DNA of 62,500 bases from Paenibacillus silviterrae (GTDB lineage: Bacteria > Bacillota > Bacilli > Paenibacillales > NBRC-103111), in NCBI RefSeq assembly GCF_030167925.1, contig NZ_JASKUT010000001.1:3607501-3670000 (forward strand). Reading direction: 5' to 3'. Position numbers and translations under genes: made by a program. Under the pieces are notes generated by a model. That model ran no database searches and was not told where the DNA came from. It saw nothing but the letters and a program-made list of their open reading frames with translations. Below are positions 18,491-30,087 of the stretch, piece by piece (positions within the stretch are counted from its first letter, which is position 1; each line of letters opens with the position of its first letter).

Positions 18491-18522
18491 TTACCTATTC
18501 ACCTCCGATAATGCCGCTGTCA

Positions 18523-19065
18523 TTACTTCACGAACGGCATTCCTAATTGGTTTAGTAATTCACGGGACTCTTCGTCCGTTTTTGCCGTTGTTACGATAAC
18601 GATATCCATACCGCGCACTTTATCCACTTTATCGTACTCGATCTCTGGGAAGATCAACTGCTCTTTCAGACCCAGTGTATAGTTACCGCGACCGTCGAAT
18701 GCTTTGGTCGATACACCGCGGAAGTCACGTACACGTGGAAGAGCTACGTTGAATAATTTATCAAGGAAGTGATACATACGGTCGCCGCGAAGAGTTACCT
18801 TCACACCGATCGGCATATTTTCACGAAGCTTGAAGCCTGCGATGGATTTCTTTGCTTTAGTGATAACCGGCTTTTGACCAGCGATCAGCTGCAAATCGTT
18901 AACGGCTGTATCCAGCACCTTGGAGTTGGAAACTGCTTCACCAACACCCATGTTGATAACAACCTTCTCAATTTTCGGAACCTGCATAACAGAAGTGTAG
19001 TTGAACTTCTGCATCAAAGCAGGAGTGATTTCGTTCAAGAAACGATCTTTCATTCTTGCTGCCAT
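18523..19065 (-). CDS. rplE: 50S ribosomal protein L5
   Basis: A 180-residue L5 protein with [18 protein letters not shown] and [20 protein letters not shown]. It binds 5S rRNA and forms a bridge to S13 in the 30S head. AAAGGAGG precedes the ATG at 19065. Confidence 0.98.
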   Translation of the reverse strand: MAARMKDRFLNEITPALMQKFNYTSVMQVPKIEKVVINMGVGEAVSNSKVLDTAVNDLQLIAGQKPVITKAKKSIAGFKLRENMPIGVKVTLRGDRMYHFLDKLFNVALPRVRDFRGVSTKAFDGRGNYTLGLKEQLIFPEIEYDKVDKVRGMDIVIVTTAKTDEESRELLNQLGMPFVK

Positions 19066-19097
19066 GAATCAAGGACCTCCTTTCTTACCTAAGTCGA

Positions 19098-19451
19098 TTA
19101 ATCGATGACTTCACCGGATTTTTTCGCTACGCGAACTTTCTTGCCGTTATCCAATACTTTGTAACCTACACGAGTTGGTCCACCAGTCTTAGGGTCAACC
19201 AGCATAACGTTAGATACATGGATTGGAGCTTCTTGCTCGATGATTCCACCCTGAGGGTTTTGTTGTGTCGGCTTGGAGTGCTTCTTGATCATGTTCACTC
19301 CTTCAACCAGTACACGGTTTTGACGAGGATAAGCTGCCAGAATGCGGCCTTTCTTGCCTTTGTCTTTACCAGTGATCACAAGAACGGAGTCATCTTTCTT
19401 CACGTGCAATTTATTGTTATGGGACTCAAGTTTCTTTGGTTGCTTTGGCAT
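19098..19451 (-). CDS. rplX: 50S ribosomal protein L24
   Basis: A 117-residue L24 protein with an N-terminal KOW motif ([17 protein letters not shown]) and the [19 protein letters not shown] segment. It starts 50S assembly at the 5' end of 23S rRNA and lies near the exit tunnel. Confidence 0.98.
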   Translation of the reverse strand: MPKQPKKLESHNNKLHVKKDDSVLVITGKDKGKKGRILAAYPRQNRVLVEGVNMIKKHSKPTQQNPQGGIIEQEAPIHVSNVMLVDPKTGGPTRVGYKVLDNGKKVRVAKKSGEVID

Positions 19452-19492
19452 TTTGATTTACACCTCTTTTCACGAGAGAACTGAACACTTGA

Positions 19493-19861
19493 TTAGATTA
19501 CTTCCGGAGCCAGAGAAACGATCTTCATAAAGTCTCTGTCACGAAGCTCACGAGCAACAGGTCCGAAGATACGAGTGCCGCGCGGGCTCTTATCTTCCTT
19601 AACGACAACTGCTGCATTCTCGTCGAAAGTGATGTAAGATCCGTCCTTACGGCGCGATCCGCGTCTTGTACGAACAACAACCGCCTTAACTACATCACCC
19701 TTTTTGACAACGCCACCTGGTGTTGCTTCTTTCACGGAACAAACGATCAAATCACCAATGTTAGCTGTACGACGACCCGTACCACCCAACACACGGATAC
19801 ACATCAGTTGCTTCGCGCCAGAGTTGTCAGCCACAGCCAGTCGAGTAAATGGTTGAATCAT
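19493..19861 (-). CDS. rplN: 50S ribosomal protein L14
   Basis: A 122-residue L14 protein beginning [19 protein letters not shown] and ending [11 protein letters not shown]. It contributes to the 30S/50S interface and binds the silencing factor RsfS. The spacing to rpsQ is 41 bases. Confidence 0.98.
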   Translation of the reverse strand: MIQPFTRLAVADNSGAKQLMCIRVLGGTGRRTANIGDLIVCSVKEATPGGVVKKGDVVKAVVVRTRRGSRRKDGSYITFDENAAVVVKEDKSPRGTRIFGPVARELRDRDFMKIVSLAPEVI

Positions 19862-19902
19862 TGTGTATTCCCTCCTTCCGGAATTGGTTCACGCTGCTTA
19901 TA

Positions 19903-20166
19903 TTAAACGATAACCGCTTTTTCTACGACCTCAACCAATCTCCAGTTCTTATCCTTGGAGAGCGGGCGAGTTTCCATGATTCTTACAACGTCGCCGATTT
20001 TCGCTTCATTGTTCTCATCATGAGCTTTGAATTTCTTCGTGTACTTAATACGCTTGTGGTACAAGCTGTGCATCTTGTAGGTCTCTACAGCTACAACGAT
20101 GGTTTTGTCCATCTTGTCGCTTACGACTTTGCCCACTTGCGTTTTACGCTCGTTGCGTTCAGCCAT
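19903..20166 (-). CDS. rpsQ: 30S ribosomal protein S17
   Basis: An 87-residue S17 protein ([20 protein letters not shown] and [19 protein letters not shown]), an OB-fold protein needed early in 30S assembly. It follows rpmC by 19 bases and has GGAGGATC before the ATG. Confidence 0.98.
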   Translation of the reverse strand: MAERNERKTQVGKVVSDKMDKTIVVAVETYKMHSLYHKRIKYTKKFKAHDENNEAKIGDVVRIMETRPLSKDKNWRLVEVVEKAVIV

Positions 20167-20185
20167 CGGAGATCCTCCTCTCTAA

Positions 20186-20386
20186 TTAACTAGTGATACC
20201 CAATTCTCTTTCACGCAAAACGGTCTTAGCGCGAGCGATTTCTTTACGAACCTCACGAATTTGAACCGGGTTGTCGAGCTGGCCAGTAGCCAATTGAAAA
20301 CGGAGGTTAAAGAGCTGCTCTTTAAATCCGTTGATTTTTTGTTCAATCTCAGCAGTGGTTAAGTTGCGGAATTCACTAGCCTTCAT
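20186..20386 (-). CDS. rpmC: 50S ribosomal protein L29
   Basis: A 66-residue, two-helix L29 protein ([20 protein letters not shown]). I place the start at the ATG at 20386, six bases after AGGCGGTG, inside the last codons of rplP, giving an 11-base overlap. A GTG three codons upstream has no such site. It lies at the tunnel exit next to L23, where targeting factors dock. Confidence 0.97.
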   Translation of the reverse strand: MKASEFRNLTTAEIEQKINGFKEQLFNLRFQLATGQLDNPVQIREVRKEIARAKTVLRERELGITS

Positions 20387-20810
20387 TTGCTTCACCGCCT
20401 ACTTCTTCTCTTTTCACAAACTTCGTCTTGATAGGAAGCTTGTGGGAGGCAAGACGCATTGCTTCGCGAGCAATTTCTTCGCTAACGCCGGCAAGTTCAA
20501 ACAGTACTTTACCTGGCTTAACAACAGCAACCCATTTTTCAACGTTACCTTTACCGCTACCCATCCGGACTTCAAGCGGCTTTTGAGTGATTGGCTTGGC
20601 AGGGAAAATCTTGATCCATACCTTACCACCACGCTTGATGTAACGAGTCATGGCGATACGAGCAGCTTCGATCTGACGGTTGGTAACCCATGCCGGCTCC
20701 AGAGCCTGCAGACCGTATTCACCGAAATGTACTTCAGCGCCGCCTTTTGCGTTACCGCGCATGTTGCCGCGGTGCTCTTTACGATGTTTTACACGTTTTG
20801 GAACTAACAT
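20376..20810 (-). CDS. rplP: 50S ribosomal protein L16
   Basis: A 144-residue L16 protein: [19 protein letters not shown] at the start and [21 protein letters not shown] in the middle. L16 helps position the A-site tRNA and is added late. It starts two bases after rpsC and overlaps rpmC at its 3' end. Confidence 0.98.
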   Translation of the reverse strand: MLVPKRVKHRKEHRGNMRGNAKGGAEVHFGEYGLQALEPAWVTNRQIEAARIAMTRYIKRGGKVWIKIFPAKPITQKPLEVRMGSGKGNVEKWVAVVKPGKVLFELAGVSEEIAREAMRLASHKLPIKTKFVKREEVGGEANEG

Positions 20811-20812
20811 GA

Positions 20813-21478
20813 TTAGTTGCCTCCTTCCGTAACAGCCTTTTTCTTAGCCGCCGGAAGAACTTCGCCACGATAGATCCATACTTTTACGCCGATACGACCA
20901 TATGTGGTATGAGCTTCTGCTGTACCATAGTCGATGTCCGCACGCAATGTATGAAGAGGTACCGTACCTTCGCTGTATCCTTCCGTTCTGGCGATTTCCG
21001 CACCGCCCAGACGACCGCTTGTCGATGTCTTGATACCCTTTGCTCCGGCTCTCATCGTTCTTTGGATTGCTTGCTTCAGTGCGCGACGGAAAGATACGCG
21101 GCGCTCCAGCTGCTGAGCAATGCTTTCTGCAACGAGGACAGCGTCAAGATCAGGGCTTTTGATTTCTTGGATGTTGATGTGAACCTTTTTGCCGTTCGTC
21201 AGCTTTGTCAGGTAGGCGCGAATCACTTCTACCTCGGAACCGCCTTTACCGATTACCATACCAGGCTTCGCTGTATGGATAGTTACGTTAACGCGATTTG
21301 CTGCACGCTCGATTTCAAACTTAGAAACAGCAGAGTCTTTCAGCTTTTGCTTGAGGTACTCACGGATTTTTACGTCTTCCATCAGAAGATCGCCGAAATC
21401 TTTACCTGCGTACCATTTGGATTCCCAGTCACGGATGATACCGATCCGAAGACCTACCGGGTTTACTTTTTGACCCAC
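20813..21478 (-). CDS. rpsC: 30S ribosomal protein S3
   Basis: A 221-residue S3 protein ([20 protein letters not shown]) with a type II KH domain ([18 protein letters not shown]) and the C-terminal domain [20 protein letters not shown]. It lines the mRNA entry tunnel with S4 and S5. It follows rplV by 13 bases. Confidence 0.98.
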   Translation of the reverse strand: MGQKVNPVGLRIGIIRDWESKWYAGKDFGDLLMEDVKIREYLKQKLKDSAVSKFEIERAANRVNVTIHTAKPGMVIGKGGSEVEVIRAYLTKLTNGKKVHINIQEIKSPDLDAVLVAESIAQQLERRVSFRRALKQAIQRTMRAGAKGIKTSTSGRLGGAEIARTEGYSEGTVPLHTLRADIDYGTAEAHTTYGRIGVKVWIYRGEVLPAAKKKAVTEGGN

Positions 21479-21491
21479 ACGTTATCCCTCC

Positions 21492-21827
21492 TTATTTCTC
21501 AGATACCACTAATGTGATGTGGCTGGTACGTTTATTGATGCGGCTCGCACGACCCATAGCGCGAGGACGGAATCTCTTAAGAGTCGGACCTTGATCAACG
21601 AAAGCCTGGGAAATGACCAAGTTGTTTACGTCCAAAGAGTAGTTATGCTCTGCGTTCGCAATCGCGGAGTTCAGAACCTTCTCGATGATCGGAGAAGCGG
21701 ACTTCGGAGTGTGGCGCAGGATGGCGATCGCTTCACCTACTTGCTTACCGCGGATCAAATCAACCACGAGTTGAGCTTTACGAGGAGCGATACGAACATA
21801 TCTTGCAATAGCTTTTGCTTGTTGCAT
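21492..21827 (-). CDS. rplV: 50S ribosomal protein L22
   Basis: A 111-residue L22 protein, with the long beta-hairpin segment [20 protein letters not shown] that reaches into the exit tunnel, the site of some macrolide-resistance changes. The sequence there looks ordinary. The ATG at 21827 follows AAAGGAGG by seven bases; the longer frame upstream is not used. Confidence 0.98.
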   Translation of the reverse strand: MQQAKAIARYVRIAPRKAQLVVDLIRGKQVGEAIAILRHTPKSASPIIEKVLNSAIANAEHNYSLDVNNLVISQAFVDQGPTLKRFRPRAMGRASRINKRTSHITLVVSEK

Positions 21828-21876
21828 GGATGTACCTCCTTTCATTTACGCTGAATCTATTCGATCGAAATCAATC

Positions 21877-22158
21877 TTATCGCTTGCCCGTCTTCTTATC
21901 GGAATCAGTGTGACCTTTGTAAGTACGGGTTGGAGCAAATTCACCCAGCTTATGTCCGACCATATCTTCGGTTACATATACAGGTACATGCTTCTTGCCA
22001 TCATAAACCGCAAAAGTGTGACCGATGAATTGCGGGAAAATCGTCGAGCGGCGAGACCAAGTCTTGATCACTTGCTTCTTGCTTGCTTCATTCATGTCTT
22101 CCACTTTTTTCAAAAGGTAACCATCGATAAAAGGACCCTTTTTCAAACTGCGACCCAT
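21877..22158 (-). CDS. rpsS: 30S ribosomal protein S19
   Basis: A 93-residue S19 protein ([20 protein letters not shown], and [20 protein letters not shown]). It sits in the 30S head beside S13. It follows rplB by 36 bases with a GGGAGG site. Confidence 0.98.
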   Translation of the reverse strand: MGRSLKKGPFIDGYLLKKVEDMNEASKKQVIKTWSRRSTIFPQFIGHTFAVYDGKKHVPVYVTEDMVGHKLGEFAPTRTYKGHTDSDKKTGKR

Positions 22159-22194
22159 GCGTATTTCCTCCCTTCGTTAAAACGAGTGGTTATA

Positions 22195-23025
22195 TTACTT
22201 CGTACGACGACGAACGATGTACTTGTTGGAATGCTTGTTTTTCTTCCGTGTCTTGTAACCAAGGGTAGGCTTGCCCCAAGGAGACATAGGAGATTTACGT
22301 CCGATTGGCGAACGGCCTTCACCACCACCGTGAGGGTGATCGTTAGGGTTCATTACGGAACCGCGAACTTCTGGACGTTGTCCAAGCCAACGGGAACGAC
22401 CGGCTTTACCGATTTTCACGAGTTCGTAGTCTTCGTTACCTACGGAACCGATGGTAGCGCGGCAAACCTTCAGGATCTTGCGAACTTCACCGGAAGACAA
22501 ACGAACGGTTACGTAAGTTTCTTCTTTACCGAGAAGCTGAGCTTCAGTACCGGCTGCACGAACCAATTGTCCGCCTTTGCCTGGTTTCAACTCGATGTTG
22601 TGGATAACTGTACCTACCGGGATGTTTTCCATCGGAAGCGCGTTACCGATTTTGATATCCGCAGTTGGTCCGGAAACGACTTGATCGTCTACCTTCAGTC
22701 CTTTAGGAGCGAGGATATAACGCTTCTCACCGTCCACGTAGTGAATCAAAGCGATGTTAGCCGAACGGTTCGGATCGTATTCGATCGTAGCAACGCGTCC
22801 TGGTATTCCATCCTTGTTCCGCTTAAAGTCAATAATACGGTATTTACGCTTGTGACCGCCGCCTTGATGACGAACCGTGATTTTACCTTGGTTGTTACGG
22901 CCTGCTTTCTTGCTAAGAGGCGCAAGAAGCGATTTCTCCGGTGTGGATGTTGTGATTTCTTCGAAAGTAGAAACCGACATCGCACGTCTTGCAGGAGACG
23001 TTGGTTTATATTTTTTTACTGGCAC
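22195..23025 (-). CDS. rplB: 50S ribosomal protein L2
   Basis: A 276-residue L2 protein, beginning [17 protein letters not shown] and containing the highly conserved [20 protein letters not shown] loop with the His implicated in peptidyl transferase centre organisation, ending in a basic tail. It is 31 bases after rplW. Confidence 0.98.
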   Translation of the reverse strand: MPVKKYKPTSPARRAMSVSTFEEITTSTPEKSLLAPLSKKAGRNNQGKITVRHQGGGHKRKYRIIDFKRNKDGIPGRVATIEYDPNRSANIALIHYVDGEKRYILAPKGLKVDDQVVSGPTADIKIGNALPMENIPVGTVIHNIELKPGKGGQLVRAAGTEAQLLGKEETYVTVRLSSGEVRKILKVCRATIGSVGNEDYELVKIGKAGRSRWLGQRPEVRGSVMNPNDHPHGGGEGRSPIGRKSPMSPWGKPTLGYKTRKKNKHSNKYIVRRRTK

Positions 23026-23056
23026 GTGGATTCCCTCCTTACTTCAAAAGTTTCTA

Positions 23057-23347
23057 TTAAACCGATTCAAAGAATTCCAATTCTTTGCTGTCTGCGCTAA
23101 GCTTCACGATAGCTTTCTTCCACTCGGAAGTATAACCGGAGTAACGGCCATAACGCTTCGGCTTTGCAGGCATTCTCAAAGTATTAACATCAGTAACCTT
23201 CACTTTGAAAATGGACTCGATCGCTTGCTTGATTTCCGTTTTATTCGAGCGCATGTCGACTTCGAAAACGTATTTCTTCTCAGCCATCATTTCGCTAGTA
23301 CGTTCAGTAATAACCGGGCGCTTAATAATGTCGCGAGGGTTTTTCAT
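23057..23347 (-). CDS. rplW: 50S ribosomal protein L23
   Basis: A 96-residue L23 protein ([20 protein letters not shown], then [20 protein letters not shown]). It is the docking site for trigger factor and SRP at the exit tunnel. Its ATG overlaps the rplD stop codon in TAATG. Confidence 0.98.
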   Translation of the reverse strand: MKNPRDIIKRPVITERTSEMMAEKKYVFEVDMRSNKTEIKQAIESIFKVKVTDVNTLRMPAKPKRYGRYSGYTSEWKKAIVKLSADSKELEFFESV

Positions 23348-23970
23348 TACGCAAACACCTCCTCTACCTTTTGCACCGCGTCCTTAGTGATGATCAACTT
23401 GTCATGAACCATTACGTCCAGAACGTTGATACCGTCAGCAACTACGAACTTCACACCAGGAATGTTGCGTGCAGACAATGCTACATTCTCTTCATACGAA
23501 GCTGTTACAACCAAAGCTTTGCTCGCAACCTTCAGGTTACCCAGGATTGCAGCGAATTCTTTCGTCTTAGGAGCTGCCATAGTCAGCTGATCCAATACGA
23601 TGATATTGCTAGCAACTACCTTAGAAGACAAAGCAGATTTGATCGCCAAACGACGAACTTTCTTAGGCAGCTTGTAAGAATAGCTGCGCGGAGTCGGACC
23701 AAATACGGTTCCGCCACCCTTCCATTGAGGAGCACGGATACTACCTTGACGCGCACGACCCGTACCTTTTTGCTTCCAAGGCTTACGGCCACCGCCGCGA
23801 ACTTCGGAACGACCTTTAGTTTTATGAGTACCTGCACGAAGGGAAGCACGCTGCATCAGTACAGCTTCGTTCAAAACATGAACGTGCGGCTCGATACCGA
23901 ATACGGAATCAGACAATTCCACTTCGCCAACCTGGGCACCACTAACGTTATATAATGCTACTTTTGGCAT
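23347..23970 (-). CDS. rplD: 50S ribosomal protein L4
   Basis: A 207-residue L4 protein with the extended loop [20 protein letters not shown] that lines the tunnel and a globular domain. In gammaproteobacteria L4 represses the S10 operon; no equivalent mechanism is proven in Bacillales. It overlaps rplW by one base. Confidence 0.98.
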   Translation of the reverse strand: MPKVALYNVSGAQVGEVELSDSVFGIEPHVHVLNEAVLMQRASLRAGTHKTKGRSEVRGGGRKPWKQKGTGRARQGSIRAPQWKGGGTVFGPTPRSYSYKLPKKVRRLAIKSALSSKVVASNIIVLDQLTMAAPKTKEFAAILGNLKVASKALVVTASYEENVALSARNIPGVKFVVADGINVLDVMVHDKLIITKDAVQKVEEVFA

Positions 23971-23995
23971 CTGTTAATCCTCCTTTCTCGCTTTC

Positions 23996-24622
23996 TTAGG
24001 CTTTCACCGAAGATTTAACCGTAACGTAGCTGTTCTTAGGACCCGGAATGGAGCCTTTTACAAGAATTACGTTGCGTTCTGCATCCACACGAATAACTTC
24101 GAGGTTCTGCAATGTAACTGTTTCTTTACCCATATGTCCTGGCAGGTTCTTACCTTTCGGAACGCGGTTCGCTTGGATGGAACCCATGGAACCTGGACCG
24201 CGGTGGTAACGCGAACCGTGAGTCATTGGACCTCTGGATTGGTTATGTCTCTTAATTACGCCTTGGAACCCTTTACCCTTGGAAACGCCTGTTACGTCAA
24301 CGAATTCGCCTGCTGCGAAGATGTCAGCTTTAAGCTCCTGACCTACCTCGTAGTCACCGATTTGAATGCCGCGAATTTCTTTAACGTAGCGCTTAGGTGT
24401 TGCGCCTGCTTTCTTCGCATGGCCCAACTCAGGTTTATTCGCTCTTTGCTCTTTCTTATCGTCAAAACCGATTTGGATTGCTTCGTACCCGTCATTCTCC
24501 AAGTCCTTCTTCTGGAATACAGTGTTAGGACCAGCCAGAATTACAGTAACCGGTACAACCAATCCTTCCGGAGTGAACACTTGAGTCATTCCAAGCTTCT
24601 TACCTAAGATACCTTTAGTCAT
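23996..24622 (-). CDS. rplC: 50S ribosomal protein L3
   Basis: A 208-residue L3 protein ([40 protein letters not shown]). The start is the ATG at 24622, after AGAGGTG; the frame continues upstream to 24646 without a better site. L3 reaches the peptidyl transferase centre. Confidence 0.98.
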   Translation of the reverse strand: MTKGILGKKLGMTQVFTPEGLVVPVTVILAGPNTVFQKKDLENDGYEAIQIGFDDKKEQRANKPELGHAKKAGATPKRYVKEIRGIQIGDYEVGQELKADIFAAGEFVDVTGVSKGKGFQGVIKRHNQSRGPMTHGSRYHRGPGSMGSIQANRVPKGKNLPGHMGKETVTLQNLEVIRVDAERNVILVKGSIPGPKNSYVTVKSSVKA

Positions 24623-24676
24623 CGTTGACACCTCTTTTCCTCTCATGCATTGTATTTAACGAGCTGTTACTATCTA

Positions 24677-25087
<411 letters not shown>

Positions 25088-25122
25088 TCACATCATCGCA
25101 ACGTCACAGACCAACGTTCACT

Positions 25123-25151
25123 ATTATATAAAAAATGAAAACATAATGCAA
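25123..25151 (-). promoter_or_regulatory. Sigma-A promoter of the S10-spc-alpha cluster
   Basis: On the minus strand TTGCAT (25146-25151), exactly 17 bases, then consensus TATAAT (25123-25128), preceded by an A/T-rich stretch resembling an UP element. Confidence 0.85.
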
Positions 25152-25222
25152 GTTTTTTTTCATGCATTCGCCTAAGAAAAATACTTACTTATTATAATAG
25201 AAGAAACTTTAAAAAACAAAGG

Positions 25223-25252
25223 AAAAACCCTCCACCGAAGTGAAGGGTTTCT
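25223..25252 (-). terminator. Rho-independent terminator after tuf
   Basis: On the minus strand AAACCCTTCA pairs with TGgAGGGTTT around a six-base CTTCGG loop, followed by TTTCC and more T. It ends the str operon before the S10 promoter. Confidence 0.85.
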
Positions 25253-25273
25253 TCTATTATATAGGTTGGCGAA

Positions 25274-26464
<1,191 letters not shown>

Positions 26465-26499
26465 GAGATAGAATGCCTCCTCAAAGTAACAATTTTATA

Positions 26500-28575
26500 T
26501 TAGGCGCCTTTGTTTTTTGCCACGATCTCTTCGGCAATCGACTTAGGCACTTCCTCATAATGAGAAATTTCCATGGAGTACACACCGCGACCTTGCGTAC
26601 GGGAACGAAGCGTCGTGGAGTATCCGAACATTTCGGAAAGAGGTACCTTAGCACGAATGATTTGTGCACCGAACTTGGCGTCCATACCTTCGATACGGCC
26701 GCGGCGGGAGTTCAGGTCGCCCATAACATCGCCCATGTATTCTTCCGGAACGGTTACTTCTACTTTCATGATTGGCTCAAGCAGAACCGGCTTACACTTC
26801 TCAGCCGCTGCCTTAAGCGCCATAGAACCGGCAATTTTAAACGCCATTTCACTGGAGTCTACATCATGGTAGGAACCGTCAACAACCACGGCTTTGATGT
26901 CAACAAGCGGGAAGCCTGCATAGACACCATTTTTCATGGATTCTTCGATACCAGCTTGAATTGGTGCGATAAATTCACGAGGAATCGATCCACCCACAAC
27001 CTTGCTCTCGAATTGGAACCCTGTGCCTGGCTCAAGAGGTTCGAACTCAACCCAACAATGTCCGTATTGACCACGGCCACCGGATTGGCGTACGAACTTA
27101 CCTTCAACTTTAGCCGCTTGCTTGAATGTTTCGCGGTATGCTACCTGTGGTTTACCCACGTTGGTTTCTACCTTGAATTCACGAAGCATACGGTCAACGA
27201 TGATCTCAAGGTGAAGCTCACCCATACCAGCGATGATCGTTTGGCCTGTTTCTTCATCTGTATGTGCACGGAATGTCGGATCTTCCTCAGAAAGCTTGGA
27301 CAAAGCTACACCCATCTTATCTTGGTCTGCTTTGGTCTTCGGCTCAACCGCGAGCTGGATAACCGGCTCAGGGAAGTTCATCGATTCCAGGATTACCGGA
27401 TGCTTCTCATCACAGAGTGTGTCCCCTGTAACGGTATCCTTCAAACCAACGGCAGCTGCAATATCACCAGCATAAACTTCCGTGATTTCTTGACGGCTGT
27501 TGGCATGCATCTGAAGAATACGACCGATACGCTCACGCTTGCCTTTAGTTCCATTCAAGACGTAAGATCCGGAGTTCAGAACACCGGAATATACGCGGAA
27601 GAATGTCAGCTTACCAACAAACGGATCCGTCATGATCTTGAAAGCAAGTGCAGAGAACGGTTCATTATCAGCAGATTTCCGTACGACTTCTGTACCATCA
27701 TCGAGTGTTCCTTTGATATCAGGAACATCAATTGGAGAAGGCAAGTAGTCAAGCACAGCATCCAACATCATTTGAACGCCCTTATTACGGTAAGAGGATC
27801 CGCAGATAACTGGGAAGATCTTAACGCTAACTACACCTTTACGAAGGCCGCTCTTGATTTCTTCGACGGAAAGCTCTTCGCCTTCCAGATATTTCATCAT
27901 GAGCTCTTCGTCCAGTTCCGCTACTTTCTCTACCAGTTCAAGGCGAAGCTCTTCAACCTTGTCTTTGAGGTCAGCAGGGATTTCGACTTCCTCAGGGTCT
28001 TTACCCAGGTCGTCCTTGTAAACATATGCTCTACGCTCAACGATATCTACTACGCCTTTGAAGTCGTTCTCTGCACCGATAGGCAGCTGGATAGCTACTG
28101 CGTTTGCACCGAGCTTCTCACGCATCGATTCGATTACCTGAAGGTAATCCGCACCGATGATATCCATTTTGTTAACGTAAGCGATCCGAGGAACGCCGTA
28201 GCGGTCCGCTTGTCTCCAAACGGTCTCGGACTGAGGCTCAACGCCTTCCTTCGCACTGAATACGCCTACGGCGCCGTCAAGTACGCGGAGGGAACGCTCA
28301 ACCTCAACTGTGAAGTCAACGTGACCCGGGGTGTCGATAATATTGATACGGTGACCCTTCCACTGAGCTGTAGTAGCAGCGGACGTGATAGTGATACCAC
28401 GTTCTTGCTCCTGCTCCATCCAGTCCATTGTCGCAGCACCCTCGTGAACTTCACCGATCTTGTGCACGCGGCCTGTATAGAACAGAATGCGCTCAGTAGT
28501 AGTTGTCTTACCGGCATCGATATGCGCCATGATCCCGATGTTACGTGTATCCTTCAGAGAAAACTCTCTTGCCAT
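26500..28575 (-). CDS. fusA: Elongation factor G
   Basis: A 691-residue translocation GTPase. It has [15 protein letters not shown] P-loop ([15 protein letters not shown]), [15 protein letters not shown] and [10 protein letters not shown], then domains II-V to the C-terminal [14 protein letters not shown]. It follows rpsG by 42 bases in the str operon. No fusidic-acid resistance change can be called by eye. Confidence 0.99.
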   Translation of the reverse strand: MAREFSLKDTRNIGIMAHIDAGKTTTTERILFYTGRVHKIGEVHEGAATMDWMEQEQERGITITSAATTAQWKGHRINIIDTPGHVDFTVEVERSLRVLDGAVGVFSAKEGVEPQSETVWRQADRYGVPRIAYVNKMDIIGADYLQVIESMREKLGANAVAIQLPIGAENDFKGVVDIVERRAYVYKDDLGKDPEEVEIPADLKDKVEELRLELVEKVAELDEELMMKYLEGEELSVEEIKSGLRKGVVSVKIFPVICGSSYRNKGVQMMLDAVLDYLPSPIDVPDIKGTLDDGTEVVRKSADNEPFSALAFKIMTDPFVGKLTFFRVYSGVLNSGSYVLNGTKGKRERIGRILQMHANSRQEITEVYAGDIAAAVGLKDTVTGDTLCDEKHPVILESMNFPEPVIQLAVEPKTKADQDKMGVALSKLSEEDPTFRAHTDEETGQTIIAGMGELHLEIIVDRMLREFKVETNVGKPQVAYRETFKQAAKVEGKFVRQSGGRGQYGHCWVEFEPLEPGTGFQFESKVVGGSIPREFIAPIQAGIEESMKNGVYAGFPLVDIKAVVVDGSYHDVDSSEMAFKIAGSMALKAAAEKCKPVLLEPIMKVEVTVPEEYMGDVMGDLNSRRGRIEGMDAKFGAQIIRAKVPLSEMFGYSTTLRSRTQGRGVYSMEISHYEEVPKSIAEEIVAKNKGA

Positions 28576-28617
28576 CAGGAAATCTCCTTCCTACACTTAG
28601 GAATTTGAATTTGGATT

Positions 28618-29088
28618 CTACCAACGATAGTGCGCGAACGCTTTGTTGGCTTCTGCCATTTTGTGTGTGTCTTCGCGCTTCTTAACCGATGCGCCAGTGT
28701 TGTTGCTTGCGTCGATGATTTCTTGAGCAAGTCTTTCTTCCATCGTCTTCTCACCGCGCAGGCGGGAGTAGTTTACAAGCCAACGAAGTCCCAAAGTAGT
28801 GCGGCGCTCAGCGCGAACTTCTACTGGTACTTGGTAGTTAGCACCCCCAACACGGCGAGCTTTAACTTCAAGAACAGGCATGATGTTCTTAATCGCTGTT
28901 TCGAACACTTCCATTGGTTCTTTACCCGTACGCTCTTGAATCAGGTTGAAGGCATTATAAAGGATGCGTTGTGCAGTACCTCTTTTACCATCAAGCATCA
29001 TTCTGTTGATCAAACGGGTAACCAATTTGCTATTATAAATTGGATCTGGCAATACGTCTCTGCGAGTAACTGGACCTTTACGAGGCAT
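28618..29088 (-). CDS. rpsG: 30S ribosomal protein S7
   Basis: A 156-residue S7 protein ([32 protein letters not shown] segment [20 protein letters not shown]). It is the primary organiser of the 30S head. It lies 45 bases after rpsL with a GGGGG-containing site before the ATG. Confidence 0.98.
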   Translation of the reverse strand: MPRKGPVTRRDVLPDPIYNSKLVTRLINRMMLDGKRGTAQRILYNAFNLIQERTGKEPMEVFETAIKNIMPVLEVKARRVGGANYQVPVEVRAERRTTLGLRWLVNYSRLRGEKTMEERLAQEIIDASNNTGASVKKREDTHKMAEANKAFAHYRW

Positions 29089-29133
29089 AGTTATCCCCCT
29101 TTCTCAAAAAATTCATTCTGTCATTCTAGTGTA

Positions 29134-29553
29134 TTACTTCTTCACTTTCGGACGCTTAGCGCCGTACTTGGAACGAGCTTGCTTACGGTTGTTCACGCCT
29201 GCAGTATCAAGCGCACCACGAACTATGTGGTAACGAACCCCTGGAAGGTCCTTAACACGACCGCCGCGGATCAGCACTACGCTGTGCTCTTGCAGGTTGT
29301 GTCCGATACCCGGGATATAAGCAGTTACCTCAACACGGTTAGTCAAACGAACACGCGCATATTTACGAAGAGCGGAGTTCGGTTTCTTCGGCGTCATTGT
29401 ACCTACACGAGTACATACACCACGCTTTTGAGGAGCGCTCAAATCCGTCGCTTCTCTCTTCAAGGCGTTGAAGCCTTTTTGCAGAGCAGGGGATTTGGAT
29501 TTTACAACTTTTGCTTGACGTCCTTTACGAACGAGCTGGTTAATTGTTGGCAT
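29134..29553 (-). CDS. rpsL: 30S ribosomal protein S12
   Basis: A 139-residue S12 protein, [17 protein letters not shown], with the decoding loops [11 protein letters not shown] and [13 protein letters not shown]. The lysines altered in classical streptomycin resistance are present, so the sequence looks wild type. The ATG at 29553 follows GAAGGAGG. The 134 bases between it and the L7Ae-like gene are unexplained apart from ordinary leader sequence. Confidence 0.98.
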   Translation of the reverse strand: MPTINQLVRKGRQAKVVKSKSPALQKGFNALKREATDLSAPQKRGVCTRVGTMTPKKPNSALRKYARVRLTNRVEVTAYIPGIGHNLQEHSVVLIRGGRVKDLPGVRYHIVRGALDTAGVNNRKQARSKYGAKRPKVKK

Positions 29554-29687
29554 GTGGCCACCTCCTTCTAAGAAATAAGTCCTTTCTGATTCCAAGCCCA
29601 CAGATCCAGGCGAATCGTAAATGAACAAAGGAAAAGTTTTTGCCGCCAAGACTCAGAACAAGTTTTCACGACAAAAACATGATGACT

Positions 29688-29939
29688 TCATTCATTCACT
29701 ACCGCCGCCATAGCAGCGCCTACTTCAATTCCACACGCTTTACCTAGCATTTTCATGGATTCCACGTATGTTACTTTAACCCCCAACTTCTTGCAGAGGT
29801 TAACCATCTTTATCGTAATTCGCGGATCTGCATCTTTCGCAACAAACACTTCCGTGGCCTTGCCTAGCTCCACGACCTTGGTTGCCTGCTTCGTGCCGGT
29901 AATTATATTAGCCGCCTGTTTCACTTCTTCATAAGACAT
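29688..29939 (-). CDS. rplGB: L7Ae-family ribosomal/K-turn-binding protein (YbxF-like)
   Basis: An 83-residue L7Ae/L30e-fold protein (SYEEVKQAANIITGTKQATK, then FVAKDADPRIT and NLCKKLGVKVTYVESM). Orthologues between rpoC and rpsL in Bacillus (YbxF/RplGB) bind kink-turn RNA and associate with ribosomes. It is the first gene of the str operon here and is preceded by a strong promoter. Its role in the cell is only partly known. Confidence 0.92.
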   Translation of the reverse strand: MSYEEVKQAANIITGTKQATKVVELGKATEVFVAKDADPRITIKMVNLCKKLGVKVTYVESMKMLGKACGIEVGAAMAAVVNE

Positions 29940-29992
29940 AGAAACATCCTTTCAGAGGGACAGGTGATTCATATAAAATGGCACACTTTGAT

Positions 29993-30021
29993 ATATTAGC
30001 ACTTAGAAAAAGCAGTGTCAA
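29993..30021 (-). promoter_or_regulatory. Sigma-A promoter of the str operon
   Basis: Minus-strand TTGACA (30016-30021), 17 bases, TAATAT (29993-29998). It lies between the rpoC stop and the L7Ae-like gene, immediately downstream of a long hairpin. Confidence 0.8.
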
Positions 30022-30029
30022 GGAAAGCA

Positions 30030-30076
30030 GCTGGTCTTCACAAAGAATTTATTTGGAAATTCACAAGAAGACCAGC
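30030..30076 (-). terminator. Long hairpin after rpoC, probable terminator or processing site
   Basis: A nine-base perfect outer stem (CTGGTCTTC/GAAGACCAG) encloses an internal loop and a second six-base stem (GAATTT/AAATTC) around a six-base loop. The sequence after it on the minus strand is only moderately T-rich (CTGCTTTCCTT), so intrinsic termination is uncertain. It separates rpoBC from the str promoter. Confidence 0.55.
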
Positions 30077-30087
30077 AGTTCCCATTG

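Noticed and set aside
26473..28608. A 711-codon open frame on the plus strand
   Set aside because: It lies entirely opposite fusA, its product resembles no family, and it follows the codon structure of the real gene. The same holds for long plus-strand frames opposite rplB-rplV, tuf, sat and rpoC.
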